A stretch of 64,000 nt of DNA from Coriolopsis trogii (lineage: Eukaryota > Basidiomycota > Agaricomycetes > Polyporales > Polyporaceae): positions 434,001 through 498,000 of the forward strand of contig JAHYIO010000037.1 in the NCBI GenBank assembly GCA_020543525.1, read 5' to 3'. Both the position numbers and the translations under genes were made by a program. The notes beneath the pieces are model-generated. The model worked only from the letters and a program-made list of their open reading frames with translations. It was not told where the DNA came from and made no database searches. Below are positions 1 through 12,300 of the stretch, piece after piece. Positions within the stretch are counted from its first letter, which is position 1. Each line of letters begins with the position of its first letter.

Positions 1-2840
1 CAAACATTCCTTCTTCGGTCGTCTGCCGCTTTGCTTACTGCACAGCTTGACAGATGTTTGACGAAGCGTGGGTTGAAGTCTCAGGTGGTAACTTGGTCCG
101 TCTGCCGGAGTTGAGTGCCCGGCTGGCAGTTGGGGAGAAAGGACCGGTCAGTTCGCCTGTCGAACCGTGTTTCGAGAGCACTCACATCTCTTGCATACAG
201 GATATCCTCCCACAGCCTTTATCTACGGTACAAGGGATTTTCGGTTACCTGTTAGGCAACACACGACCAAGCAGTGCAGATACTGTTGTGTCCGTGAAGC
301 ACACCGTGCTTGCGATAGCGTGGTTAGCGATTAACCAAACGGTATGTGTGTCCAATGTCCTATTTGCTGGTGATGATACCGACCTAGATGCTCTGACGTT
401 TAGCTCACACCCGAGGAGGCGCAGTCAAGACCACGTCCTCAGCGATACTGGTACGGAGAGGATCTCGGCAAACTCACAGTGGTCTCTAGACGAGCGGAGG
501 AAGCCATGCGCGTCGGAGACCGGGTCCGGCTCAAGAACAAAGAGAACGTGCCTGTGACGAAACATGGAAGGTCGTCGGAGCATCACGGCATCATCGAAGT
601 AGACACTTTGATCGTCCAAGAAACCCGGACAACAGTGAACGTTCTGTGGCAAGATGGCACGCGCGAGACTCTCGATGCGCGAGATACCGTTCCATATCTC
701 AATCCGGATGAATATGACTGTTGGTGAGTTCTTGAAATATGTTAGCTGGGAGCTGCCGTAACGAATTACACTTTGTAGGCCTGGCGACCACGTCATATGG
801 AAGACAGAAGATCTGAAGCGGCACGTCATCGTGCAGTCTGTGAACGCACAAGACCGCACCGCTCAAGTACGTGTCGTTGAGACAGGCGCGATCGAGCTCG
901 CGTCCGTACTGGAGCTTGATCCTCATGGAACGAATGACTGGTCCGCGGTCAACCCTACTGATGGTCTCGGTGTGCGTCGCGGTGACCTCGTCTTCATCCA
1001 TCGAGAAGGCACGACAAACGGGGTCGAGTCTCCCATGGTCCCCCGGATAGGTGAAGTCGAGGAATGGGTGCGCGAAGCCCCTGTAGTAGGGCCCAATGGA
1101 CAGCTCGGCGGCTGGCGTCGCAACGTGTCGGACATCGGGGCAAGAATCGCGGAGGAGCGTGGAAAGTCCCAGAGCGTCGATGAGCCACCTCTGCGACGAC
1201 CGCAGAGAGACGACAAGTCCTTGAATTGGCTCGGTGAGGTGACAGATGTAAGCAGACGGCGTTGGTGCATGTGACGCGTTCCCAGTTGACTGTTTGACCG
1301 CAGCTGCGTCTGGATGGAACGATCGAGGTCATGTTGCCTAATGAGGAGAGGCTTGTCGTACCTCTGGAAAGGCTGACTCGACTATACGACAGCGTGGAGC
1401 AACTGGAAGATATGTTGGACGACGATGAGGGCACTGTTGACGAAGGTGAAGAGGTGGAGGTTTGGGAGATGGACCAGGACGGGAACTGGGTTGAGGGGCG
1501 TGTCGAGGACGATGACGAGTGGGAGTCGGACGAAGATGAGGAAATGCACGACGCTGTTGAGGAGTTTGCGGAGAGCGGAGGCGAGTGGTCGCCTTCGACC
1601 GACACCGTCATTCCTCCATTGCAGGTTGAAACGCCCATGGTCGTTGAGTCAACAACACCCGTCGAGGATTCGAAGCGACCGTCGTCGACAGATGAACGCG
1701 CCCCGTCTCCGGACGTCCCCAAGGATGCTATGGATGTGGAGGATGAGTCTCAGGAGGGCAGCGATAAGCCGTGGAAGCGGTTTGAAGTTCTGCCCTCTGC
1801 GCCCGCGGATCATGCATTCTACAACAGTGTGCCGGCGCAACCGTCAAGGAACTTCATGTCACGACTGTCGAAGGAATACAAGGCTCTCCAGAGCAGTCTT
1901 CCAGGTACGTTCAGAAGCAATCTGGTGTTCCTCTTCTCGCTGACGCACTACAGATTCCATCCTCGTACGAGCATACGAAGATCGATCGGATTTGCTCCGA
2001 TCGCTGATCATTGGGCCGGAGAACACGCCGTACGAGGACGCGCCGTTCGTCATCGACTGGATGCTCGACTCGAACTTCCCACAGACGCCCCCTATAGCGC
2101 ATTTCCTGAGCTGGACGAACGGGAACGGCAGAGGTGCGTCGATCGGCTTTGTCGAGTTGATCTGGGTCTGTGCAGGGCAGCGCAGCTGACATAGTAGTGT
2201 GATTGACCGCAGTGAATCCGAATTTGTATGAGGAGGGCAAGGTCTGCTTATCGATATTGGGAACGTGGGCCGGGGACAAGAGCGAGTCATGGAGCGCAGC
2301 ACGATCGTCCCTCCTGCAGGCGTTTGTGTCGATCCAGGGTCTTGTGTTGGTAAAGGAACCGTGGGTATATTCCGACGCATACCATACCTTCTGTGTGAAG
2401 CTAATCGACCGTTCAGGTGGTTCTGCGAGCCCGCCTACGAGAAGCTTAGGGGAACAGAAGACGGGATCGTCAACAGGTGAGTGTAATGCACGATTTCAGG
2501 ACCGTGAACGACCGTCGCTTATGCACGCTTCAGTCGGCTGTACAGCGAGAAGGCATACGTTCTCTCTCGCGGCTTCGTGAGGCGAGCGCTCGAGATCCCT
2601 CTCGGTGGACTCGAGGCGGAGATCAACTGGTTCTACTACACGAACGGGAAGCTGAAGAAGGTGCTGGACGACGCACGGGCTCTGATCGAGAAGAGCAAGA
2701 CGAGCAAGGAGGAGACGGAGGCGGATCGGGAGCTTGCGGTACCGCGGCTGACGGGCGGGGGAATCATCGCTCTGGAACGGACACTGGCGAAGCTGCAGGC
2801 CTTGCTCGACGCGCATGCGGCGGGGTCTAGGAAGGTGTGA
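1..2840 (+). CDS. UBE2O-type E2/E3 hybrid ubiquitin-conjugating enzyme (5' partial)
   Basis: This is the 3' part of a very large E2 of the UBE2O/UBC23 class; the 5' end lies outside the window. Well-supported exons are 478-723, 779-1247, 1304-1904, 1954-2133, 2213-2360, 2417-2476 and 2534-2840. The first two carry the conserved SH3-like regions ([29 protein letters not shown]). A long acidic Asp/Glu-rich linker follows (about 1390-1580), then the UBC fold. The active-site motif [18 protein letters not shown] is typical of UBE2O; the catalytic Cys codon is at 2245-2247. A helical C-terminal extension follows, with a coiled-coil stretch of Lys/Glu. Known family members act as combined E2/E3 enzymes on orphan or mislocalised proteins. 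The exon layout before about 478 is unresolved. Identification is firm; the N-terminus is missing. Confidence 0.9.
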
Positions 2841-3452
2841 GTTCTGAGGCTTGCGGCGTTGGGTTGGGCTGCAGCCTGCTGCAGGGAACTGTATCTGTCT
2901 TCTTTTCTTACACGCAGTGGTACGGACAGCCCTGTGGCTTTCTTGGGTCCGCGTTGATATTTTGTTTTGTATTGCATGCGTACTCCGTGGATTGAGATAC
3001 AGGGGCGCGCACGGCACGTAGATAGATACATACTAGTAAGACATGTCTATTGTTGTAACATTTCGCGACAAAAGCTAAGTAGTAGGTCCGAAATGAGATC
3101 ACTATCAGATGCTCATCGTGCGAGGTGAGGCGAAGATGTGCGGAGATTATCTTAGCGGTGGGGAATGCGGAACGTTCTGGCCCTGTGCTGTGAGCTAAGG
3201 TGGCATGAGCCAGACTGCAGGAGCTAGTCTCAGTGGAGGCTGCAGACTGCAGGAGGTGGTATGCACGGCGCCGGGTGCAGGCCATAAACGCGGCTCCACG
3301 ACCCTAACCTCGCAGGTCCATCCCGGTCCATCCGAGTCCCTCCTCTCTCCAATCTATCTACCCGTGATCGCTCTCCCCGCTCTCGACTCGCTTTCACTCT
3401 GACCTCATCATCCCCTTCACCTCTCTTATTCTCTCACTTCCAGTCTACTACG
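2841..3452. other. intergenic region, UBE2O to phosphatase inhibitor 2
   Basis: About 610 bp hold the UBE2O 3' UTR and the promoter/5' UTR of the next gene. A pyrimidine-rich CT tract (about 3335-3430) lies just upstream of the ATG at 3453, as is common for fungal core promoters. No convincing coding sequence is seen. Confidence 0.5.
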
Positions 3453-4603
3453 ATGGCTTCAGAACAACCGCCGCACGACTCGCAAGGCCCGCATCCCTCG
3501 ATCTCGCGCGCAAACTCTAAACCGAAGGGCATCCTCAAGAACGCGCCACCAGCAACGCCTGGGGGCACCCAGCAGTGAGTGCATCCCCCTGATCGGTGCC
3601 ACTGAGGGCGGGGTCGATTCACGATACAGCAGCCTGCAATGGGACGAGGAGAATCTGGCCCTGACGGAGGCACAGAAGGACAGCCACATGAAGATCACCG
3701 AGCCCAAGACTCCATACGTACGATACAATGCAGAGACAGACACCGTCGAGGGCGGTACGTTGCCTCAGCATCTCGTATCGTCTTCCGTCCTCTGACGAAT
3801 CTATCCGCGTCCGGGCACGCATACGCAGATATCCCCTCGCTCGATCTGAACGGGCGCGTCGCGAGCCCAATATCCCCCGTGCGGTCCATGTCGCCGGTGA
3901 GCAGCACAGGGGCGACTGCGGGCGGCGGGGGCTCTGGCCCGCCCTCGCGCCGGACGTCGTTCTCGAGCGTCGGACGGGCGTCGACACCCGGGGGCCGGAC
4001 GAGCAGAAGCTCGAGCCGGAGCACGAGCTTCAATCTGCCGAACGAGGCGCGGGAGGTCATCCGGCTCGACGGACGGCAGCCGGGAGACGAGGTTGAGTTC
4101 GAGGAGGAGCTGGACGAGGAAGGTGCGTGGGCTTTGCGTTCATATTGGCCTTTCATATCCGCGAAATGAGTGAACGAGTCTGACGTGCTTGTACGATTCG
4201 TTGCACGGCCGCTCTTAAATTGGGTCCGTGAATCGCGGTCGGAATGCAGCCATCAAGAAGCGGGAGGAGTTCGTGCGTGCCCGTGGGAGACACTATTCGA
4301 ACGAGGCGGAAGCGATGAAGGTACGGAGCTCGAGTTTGCGGTTCGCGGTCGGTCTGCGGGGCACGCGCGCCGCTGAGCGGCGCTGGCGGCGTAGCAGCGG
4401 CGACGTGCGGCACCGATGCCTGAAATGCTAGAGTGACTGATGTGCGTCCTACTTGGCAGATGGCGAAGAGGCTGATGGAGGAAGACGACGAGGAGACCTC
4501 GTCCGTCGCGGAGTCTGCCGACACCACGCACGACAGCGTGGACGAGGACAGCGTGATGGAGGAAGACGCTGCCCCGGGGCCTGTAAACGGGATCGCGCAC
4601 TGA
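3453..4603 (+). CDS. GLC8: protein phosphatase inhibitor 2 (IPP-2/Glc8 family)
   Basis: Five exons (3453-3574, 3630-3754, 3829-4122, 4250-4320, 4460-4603) join in frame to 251 aa. The family hallmarks appear in order: the N-terminal PP1-docking motif KGILKN (about residue 25), a [12 protein letters not shown] block equivalent to the QKWDE helix of inhibitor 2, a Ser/Gly/Arg-rich linker that usually carries regulatory phosphosites, and the C-terminal segment [23 protein letters not shown] (here [20 protein letters not shown]), which occupies the PP1 active site in the family. An acidic tail ends the protein. The expected role is regulation and folding of the PP1 catalytic subunit in cytoplasm and nucleus. 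The TIR element begins 283 bp after the stop. Confidence 0.88.
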
Positions 4604-4801
4604 GCTTCTTGCTCTCTTTCATTATGCGCGGGAATGAGACGGTCAGTCGGGGGAGACTGTGGCTCTCTAGATATGGACTACGGTCTGGAGGCTGACGAGG
4701 ACGATGGCTGTTGTATATGTACGTGCATACCCTGGGCGAGAGGAGATGCAAAGAGTGTACTTGATGGTATTGGTGTCTATGGATCTATGCTACGAGTAGG
4801 C

Positions 4802-4818
4802 CGTCGTCGTCGTCGTCG
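4802..4818. repeat. short CGT trinucleotide microsatellite
   Basis: Five or more tandem CGT units lie between the phosphatase inhibitor gene and the TIR element, in non-coding sequence. Confidence 0.6.
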
Positions 4819-4886
4819 ACTGGGAGTGAGCGTTGACTGGCCGTGGCGCTGGGGGCACGTGCTTGGGTGTGAGTGTGCATACTTGA

Positions 4887-5335
4887 CAGCTGTTTTCACA
4901 CAGCTTGTCGTTTGGCGCCGCGCGCGAGTTGCGCGCCATCGCTTGCCTCTCGCTGCGACCGTTCCCCCCGAAAAGCAGAACAGCGATATCTCCTCGAGTT
5001 CTCCACGTATCCTCTCGATTCTCTCATGTACTTGCTCGTCTCTACGGTCTGCAGGGCTGTGAACTGGTCTACTGCTGCTGCGAACACTCTGTCAAATACT
5101 ACCTGGTACCTACATTGTGCGCCACAGCCAATGCAGAACAAGGATTCCGCGACAACCTCAAGACATAGCACCACCATTTCTTTACTACTGGACGCTGTAT
5201 GACTACCCCGAGGGCCTGACAACAAGTTTGCACCGGGAGCATGCATCCGGGGGTTGTTGTCCAACCCCCTCCCCCTCCCCCAAGCCGGGTGTTCCCTGGA
5301 GCGTGGCATACATCTACGTTCCTCGCGGGAGGTTA
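4887..5335 (+). repeat. left terminal inverted repeat of element copy 1
   Basis: 449 bp, inverted match to 6147-6595 with only a handful of mismatches, clustered near 5175-5205. The tip carries a subterminal GC-rich imperfect hairpin (4914-4937, GGCGCC...GGCGC-type arms) and a C-rich run at about 5262-5283. Confidence 0.9.
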
Positions 5336-6146
5336 GGATATGGAAGAGGTTGGATTTGGATGTTGAATCGGATATGAATAGAAAGATGGATGCAATCCCG
5401 GCGATGGTATGCTTCATGTATGATCTTCCTCTGCCCCATTCTCCTGCCCTTCCTCGTCCATCTTTGCATACGGTATTGGCATGTAATATGGCGGCGGTCA
5501 TGTTCATTCCGATATCACTTTGTGTACAATGTTCAACTGTCACTGCGCCTTGTCCATACAAGCTACCCAGCTCGGCATCTCCTGCTTCTCTCCCAACATC
5601 CATGGCGCGTTCAACCAAACCCCTGTCGGTTTGTGGTTCACATTCGCTACCTCTGACAATGGTTGTGCAGTGCTTTCTCTTTGGGTTTGGCAGATATGAC
5701 AGGAGGCAGACGTAATCACAAGTTGTGCTGATTTGCCATTGGTAGTGTGGTGACATTGTAAAGTGAGTGTGCATGAAACTCCAGATTATGGAAGAGTAGG
5801 GAAACGGTGGACATGGAGTATGAAGTGAAGAATACAAACATCCAGACCCGCTCATCATGACCAGTATGCAAACTCCGCCATGCGCATCAGACTTGCATGC
5901 GACATTGCGGGTTAAGCATCTAATTGGAGGGATACTATGTGTTAATGAGACACAGTGTACAGCATGCTACAAGGTCTTAGAGCTCAGGCGACAGTATCCA
6001 GGTACATCACGAGGGATGAGGGGGAGTAGGGGAGAGACAGGACAGAAAAAAAAATCGTACATGAAGCATACCGTGATCACAATCGAGCCATCCGTGTCTC
6101 CTCCCAACCTCGTACATGACGTCCTAAGCCCACATCTTCCCTCTCG

Positions 6147-6595
6147 TAACCTCCCGCGAGGAACGTAGATGTATGCCACGCTCCAGGGAACACCCGGCTT
6201 GGGGGAGGGGGAGGGGGTTGGACAACAACCCCCGGATGCATGCTCCCGGTGCAAACTTGTTGTCAGGCCCTCGGGGTAGTCATATAGCGTCCAGCAGTGT
6301 AGATATGGTGGTGCTATGTCTTGAGGTTGTCGCGGAATCCTTGTTCTGCATTGGCTGTGGCGCACAATGTAGGTACCAGGTAGTATTTGACAGAGTGTTC
6401 GCAGCAGCAGTAGACCAGTTCACAGCCCTGCAGACCGTAGAGACGAGCAAGTACATGAGAGAATCGAGAGGATACGTGGAGAACTCGAGGAGATATCGCT
6501 GTTCTGCTTTTCGGGGGGAACGGTCGCAGCGAGAGGCAAGCGATGGCGCGCAACTCGCGCGCGGCGCCAAACGACAAGCTGTGTGAAAACAGCTG
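6147..6595 (-). repeat. right terminal inverted repeat of element copy 1
   Basis: 449 bp, reverse complement of 4887-5335. It ends 91 bp before the F-box gene start codon. An ATG inside it (6543) is in frame with that gene through 6687. Confidence 0.9.
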
Positions 6596-6686
6596 GAATT
6601 TGGACAGACAGGAGCATGCGGCTCTGGCGTCCACCGCTGCCGTCTCCCCCAGTCCCTTCTCCCTGCCTTCTTGTCTCCGCCCTATC

Positions 6687-8875
6687 ATGTCCCCCTTCGA
6701 CCTGCCCGAACCACCCACCGACCAGACTATCGCACATGCCCGCGCACAGCTAGATCTTTACTCCCATGACTCCAGGGCCCTCGAGCAGCGGATACAGGAA
6801 GCCAAGGACGCCCTCGCACGCATCGTCGAGGAGAGGCAGTCCGCCATCCGCGAGATGGAGAAGGAGCTCGCGTCTCTCGAGGACAAGGTCGCCCTCACCA
6901 AGGCCTACGTCTCGCCCATAAAACGTCTCCCTCACGAGCTTCTTCGCCATATATTCCTCTTCAACTTCGAGGACTGCGCCTGGTCCGCATGGGTCCTCTC
7001 CGCTGTCTGCTCCATGTGGCGAAGGCTCGTGTTGTCCATGCCCAAGCTCTGGTCCAAGGTATGCACCCTCCTCCCCGCTCCTCCGCTCGACACCTGCCCA
7101 CAGCCCATCCTCCCCTCTATCACCCCCTCGCATTCGTAGCCTTCTCCATTTGGGCGACTTTCATTCCATCTTATGAAGCGTGAGAAGCTCTTCGCGCCGC
7201 ATGTTCACTGACCAGCCGTTCTGCCACAGATTCGCCTCGTTACGACCCAGGCGTCTTCCGCGGAGACTATCCGACTGTGGCTCGAACGGTCAGGGCGGTC
7301 CGTCCCCCTCGACATCGAGATTGTCCTCCGCTCTTCCTCTGTCCATTCTGGACTCGTCGACGGTCTCTCCCGACGCCGCTATCTCTCACTGCCCCCCCAC
7401 GCAGCGGGCGACCATTGGTTTACGGGCCCGGGGTGGACCACTCCGCCTCCACTTCTGCATACGCCCCCTCCACCCCCCGCTGGTGGCACAGCCGTCCATC
7501 TCCAACTAGGAGGCGCACACCCGACTGTGCACGTCGTCCCTGTCCAGGCGGTGGTTACCGGCGATGCGATCGGTCCAGCGCCGCCCTCACCACCACATTC
7601 GACTGACTGGGAGATGCCGCCGCTGCTCGTGAACCCTGATCGCAGTTCGTTATCGCAACACCGCTTGCGGAAGAACATGCACTGGGGCCACATTGCATTC
7701 TACTACCTCGTCGACCAGATGCACCGCTGGGAACGTTTCATCTTCAAGTTCGAGAAGCAGTTTGCGTCGATAGCGGCCCTCAAGGCGATAGAAGGTCAGT
7801 TCATCATGTCTGCGGCTGACATGTCCGCGCTGTTCGGATGGCTAACATCTCCGTAGGCGATGCACCCTTACTGCGCGAGTTCGAGATCTCGTGCACGGAC
7901 CCGGCGTTCTACGGAGAGTGGAAGTGGTTGCCGTCTGCGCCTCCGAACGCACATTTCGATATTGGCAAACTTGAGACGTTGAGCTTGCAGCATGTGCCAT
8001 TCAAGTGGTCTTCTCCCATGCTACGAAACCTGCGCAACCTGCACCTGCGAAGCTTGCCTACAGTACACATAGCATTGGATCGCATTTTACATATCATTGC
8101 CGCAAACCCGCGCCTGGAGACTCTCTCGATGCACTTCGCCTCCCCGAACCCACCTGTCCTCCCGCTCACTCTCTGTACCCTCCCCGAGCTCAAAACGCTC
8201 AATCTGGGAGGACACTACCTGCTATCCAACCTTGTCGAGTCACTGATGCTCCCCGCTCTCGACACCCTCATCCTCGACATTGAGGCGCGAGATCCGATCG
8301 AAGACACCGTCTCCTCCCTCCTCACCCGCTCCGGCAACCCGCCCCTCACCCGCCTCTCGCTCTCCTACGGCGCGGGCGGCGGCCCGCACGCAGGCTTCTA
8401 CTGGGGCTCCGGTGCGGGCGTCGCCTCCTGGCACTTCCTCGCCGAGCTCGACCACCTCACGGCGCTCCAAGTGGGGTCCGCGCCGCTCGAGCCGCTCATC
8501 TCCGCGCTGAGCGCGCCCGACGACGAAAACGGGCAGGACCGGTGGGTGTGCCCGAACCTGGCGACGCTCGCGATGCGCGGCTGCCACGCGCACGGGGACG
8601 GCGTCGCGAAGCTCGTGCAGATGATCGACGCGCGGAACCCGGACAGCGTCGCTGCCGCCGTCGCCGGTGGGGGCGGGGGCGCGCACGGGAGCGGCGGGGG
8701 CGGGGGTGTGGTCATCAACGGGGTCGCGCCCGTGCGGCTGAGGCATCTGGAGCTGTACGATTGTACGGCGCTCGGGCCGGACGTGACCAAGTGGCTGAAG
8801 ACGCGGATCGAGGAGGTGGTGTGCACCGAGCCGAGCTTCGAAGGGTACGTGGGCCGACTTGTCGTTGTACATTGA
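6687..8875 (+). CDS. F-box protein with N-terminal coiled coil and LRR-like C-terminus
   Basis: Three exons (6687-7058, 7230-7794, 7857-8875) join in frame to 651 aa. Residues about 10-75 form a coiled coil (repeated Leu with Glu/Arg). An F-box follows with the typical core IKRLPHELLRHIFLF and the downstream VCSMWRRLVLSMPKLWSK pattern. The C-terminal half has leucine-rich segments (LETLSLQHV, LKTLNLGGHYL, LDTLILDIE) and a Gly-rich loop. This architecture is typical of the large F-box families of Agaricomycetes, which act as substrate receptors of SCF ubiquitin ligases; the substrate is unknown. The start at 6687 is chosen because the protein then begins with the usual short leader before the coiled coil. 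An upstream in-frame ATG at 6543 lies inside the transposon TIR. Confidence 0.85.
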
Positions 8876-9322
8876 GTCCGGCAGTGCTCACGGCCTCTCT
8901 CTCCCCTCATGTCCGCTCCCTCTGTGTGTTGGCGCGGTACTGTTTTGTAGTACGCGCTTTTGTCCCGAGGCCGTGACCTGGTAGAGCCACAGAGAGAGAG
9001 AGAGAGAGAGCGTCGTGTGGTCGACCGTGCTGTGTCTATGTCTGCTTTCCTGAATGTTGTCTGTTGTGCTACTGGGGCCCATCATATGGATATTTAAGGA
9101 CGGGACGGACTGCCATGTAGCAATAGTCGCTTAGCTGTACTTGTTGTCCTCGGGGTTAAACACACGAGAGAGATCGAGTTCGTGAACCGTTTATTAAATG
9201 GAGCAGACAGCCTCGACAACGCAGGGCACATGCAAGGAATACAAGAAATAGGCGAATCTCTGGATCTGACAGAACCAGCTTCACTCTCCTCCCCCTCCAT
9301 TACATTCGTCTGTTAGAGTTGC
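8876..9322. other. convergent intergenic region
   Basis: Holds the 3' UTRs of the F-box gene and importin-11. It contains an (AG)10 microsatellite at 8991-9010. No coding signal is seen. Confidence 0.5.
8991..9010. repeat. (AG)n dinucleotide microsatellite
   Basis: Ten perfect AG units in the region downstream of the F-box gene. Confidence 0.8.
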
Positions 9323-12300
9323 CTATGGACGCTGACCAGTCATCGCGTCGTGGATCTGCTTCAGCAGGAGAGGATCCGCCTTGGAGAGATAGCGCGACTG
9401 GAGCACGGGCGCGCCGCCGCACGCCATCTCGGCTTCGGGTAGACGTGCGGCGATGTATGCGGCCAGAATGGTCGTCCTCACTGGGTCGTTCTCGAATGCC
9501 TGGATAACACAGTGAGTCATGGATACGATGTGAGACGCCGGCGGATGGGCTTACCGCTTTTCGACGATCGTACTCGAGCGTGCCCTCAGAGTCCGTGTAC
9601 GTCTCTTCGAACGGCCTGTCCCAGTAGAGGACGAGCGAGGGGCTGAGGGGAACAAAGGATACAGCCTGGTCAGGAGCTGAACTGCGGGGAGCGTGAAGAG
9701 ACGCCTCATACTCGTCATCACGACTGCTCTGAGCCTCCTTGATCTCCCCGAGCACGTCGATCCACAAGTTGAAGATCTCCGTCGGGAGCCGGTCGAGCAC
9801 TTCCGGCCGTCCAGTCGCCACCAGGTTCGCGATGCCCATCGCGGTCAGCTTGCGGAGGCGCGGCTCGGACATGTTGTCGAACTGCGCGCGTTGGCAGGAG
9901 GCCCTTGTGAGGACGAGCGGCAACGATGGGGAGAGTGATAGAGAGAGGGCACGCACCCGTGTCCACCACTGGTTGAGGATCGGCTCCCAGACGAAGGATT
10001 CGTTCACGTTCTGGGCGGTGGCGGTGGCGGAGACGAGCATGAGGAAGAGCTGCTTGTCGGCGATCGCGATCCGGGCGAGGAGGTAGACGTACTCGGTGAG
10101 GACCGTCGTCTGAAGCTGTGGGATACGATTGTGATAGCACAATCCATCAGTGGATACTCAGGACGAGTGCGAGAGTAAGGGATTATCATCGCACCTTGTC
10201 CTCCTCCAATCCTTTGACGATCGTAGTGAACAATCGGGAGATATGCAAAGGCTCACCCCATAGAGCGGGAGGGGCGAGCTGGAAGAGGAGAGAGAGCGCA
10301 GTGGTCATGTGCTTGATGTTCGCCGCCAACGCCTGGTTCATTGCCGTATTGAACGCGGTCAAAAGGTCAACAGCATAAGCCTATTACGGTTTCGTCAGAG
10401 ACAGCCATCATATCGCCGTTACGTGCCATCAACCGACGCACCTGAAGGATACGAGACACCTCCAGCAAGAAGTACGACTCAAGGATGTGCGCGATAGTAC
10501 CCAGGAGCTCGAGGTTTGTGGACAGCTGCTGGATGATCAGAGGCACGAGGTCGATGAGACCAGGCGCACCGTTCACACCCATAATAGTGCTAGTATTGCG
10601 CAGAGCGCTCTGCCACAACACGAACGCGTCTTCGTCCAGGTGGAGCTGAGCCTGAATCCCGTCATCCGTCAGTGAGTTCGGGCGGTGCACGACGGCACCG
10701 AGAAGCCTTCACTTACAGGCGAGTTGAAACATTCTCGGACCAAGGGAACGACAAGGGCACTCAGTGAACTTGAATTCTCCTTCGCTGCCTGCGCATTGTC
10801 AGTAAGAGTCTACATCTTCCCCAGGAAACTCACTTCAACTAGCTTCGTCACAGTGCCCAATAGACATGCCTTGAATAACCAGTCCTCGGCCGCCATGGTC
10901 CCTGCGATACATTGTCAAAAATGCATCCTTCGAGCACTGTGAAAGATGCAATCACATAGCTGAGGTATCGGTTCCGCTACCATTCCGATGAGAGGTACGA
11001 TCTGGGTTGCATGTAATGAGAGAGGGCTATGGTAAGCGAACGCGGAACAAACATACACGAGACTCAGCACGTTCGATGACGGTGTTCAGGCTGTCAGTGA
11101 TCCGCCGCTTCGCCTCCAGCGTGTCCGCTTCAGCGGTGAGCTGCACAAGCGACGATACCACGGGAGGCAAATAAGGTGCGAACGACTCGCCATCGAAAAT
11201 GAGGCTCTGCTTTGAGGGTCAGCACACATCTACAACGTGGAATGTTGAACGTACGTCGACACATTCCCGGATAGCTATCGCAGCAGTAAGGCGCACGACA
11301 GTATCGGTCCCGGGACCTTGGTCCTGTAGAAGATGGACGAGGACTTGCCACAGCTTCTGGGTGTTCGCGTCTAGACACTCGTCGGCGACCAGTTTACCGA
11401 GCAGCCAGGCGATCCTCCGTTTCACGATAGGGTAGCTGCACAGGGGTTAGCATGGAGTGTATGGTGCATCTGCTGTAACCTACTTCGGATTTGTCTCTTG
11501 CACCTCTGTGATCAGTGATGCTTCGAGCCATTGCTGGAAGGGAATCGCGTCCTTGAGACGGATGGCGCAGCGGCCCACAGCACAGTACAGAGCTTCTTTC
11601 TGGATAATGGTAGGCAGATCTGTCGCACGTTGACCTGAAGCAGAGATCAGTACCAGCCGACAAGGAAATACCCTATGGCTACGCACCCACCAAATTGTTG
11701 AAAGTCGTTTCGATGAGAGGTCGGACATACTGGGGGTACTGAGCCGCAAGCGCCATGAGTACCCGCTCTCCGCACGGCTGTTTGCATGTCAATATGCGTA
11801 GGCGTAGGCGACAAGGGTGGCATGCTCACTCGCAGTTCATACTCCCATTGATCGTTTTCTTTCTCCTCGGTGTTGACCCACTCTTCAGGGTCAGCCATCC
11901 AGCCTTCCAGGTCAGACGGGTTGAGAGGGATGAACCTTGTGACAAGAATCTTGACCGCATTCTCCACGTATTCTTGGGAAAGCACTGGAGGCAAAGAGGG
12001 TCGTGTTCAACGTATGTCACGCGAATAGCATACTACACACCTCGTTCGTTCTGCGAGCCGTCCTTCTTGACGGGAGTCCATTGTGCTAGACTATCCTTGA
12101 ACAAGGCCATGCCTTGCACAAGGAAGCGCACAGGCCAGACAACAAGAGGTGAATCTACGAGAACCGGTCAATGACATCCTAGTATACTGCAAATGCCAGA
12201 ACAGCACCTGCGATTTGTTCCGGAGGACCTGAAGTGGCTTGTACGACCTTGTTCCAGTAGTAAGACACAAGATCACTGCACATAGGAAGAGTGGCGAAGT

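Larger units (their letters stand above)
4887..6595. mobile_element. 1.7 kb non-autonomous DNA transposon-like element with long TIRs, copy 1
   Basis: The element is bounded at both ends by CAGCTGTTTTCACAC and its reverse complement. The two 449-bp arms (4887-5335 and 6147-6595) are near-perfect inverted repeats, around an 811-bp core. A second copy starts at 62850 and matches base for base apart from about six small differences over 1.15 kb, so this is a dispersed, recently active family. No transposase-like protein can be read: the long open frames inside show no domain, and indels between the copies break them. It therefore looks non-autonomous (long-TIR/foldback-like). Target-site duplication is unclear because the tip itself is the palindrome CAGCTG; a 4-bp AGCT duplication around GTTTTCACAC ends is possible. 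Superfamily not assigned. Confidence 0.85.

Noticed and set aside
4896..5858. 320-codon minus-strand open frame inside TIR element copy 1
   Set aside because: The frame is broken in copy 2 by small indels, shows no domain and crosses the TIR boundary; best seen as non-coding element sequence.
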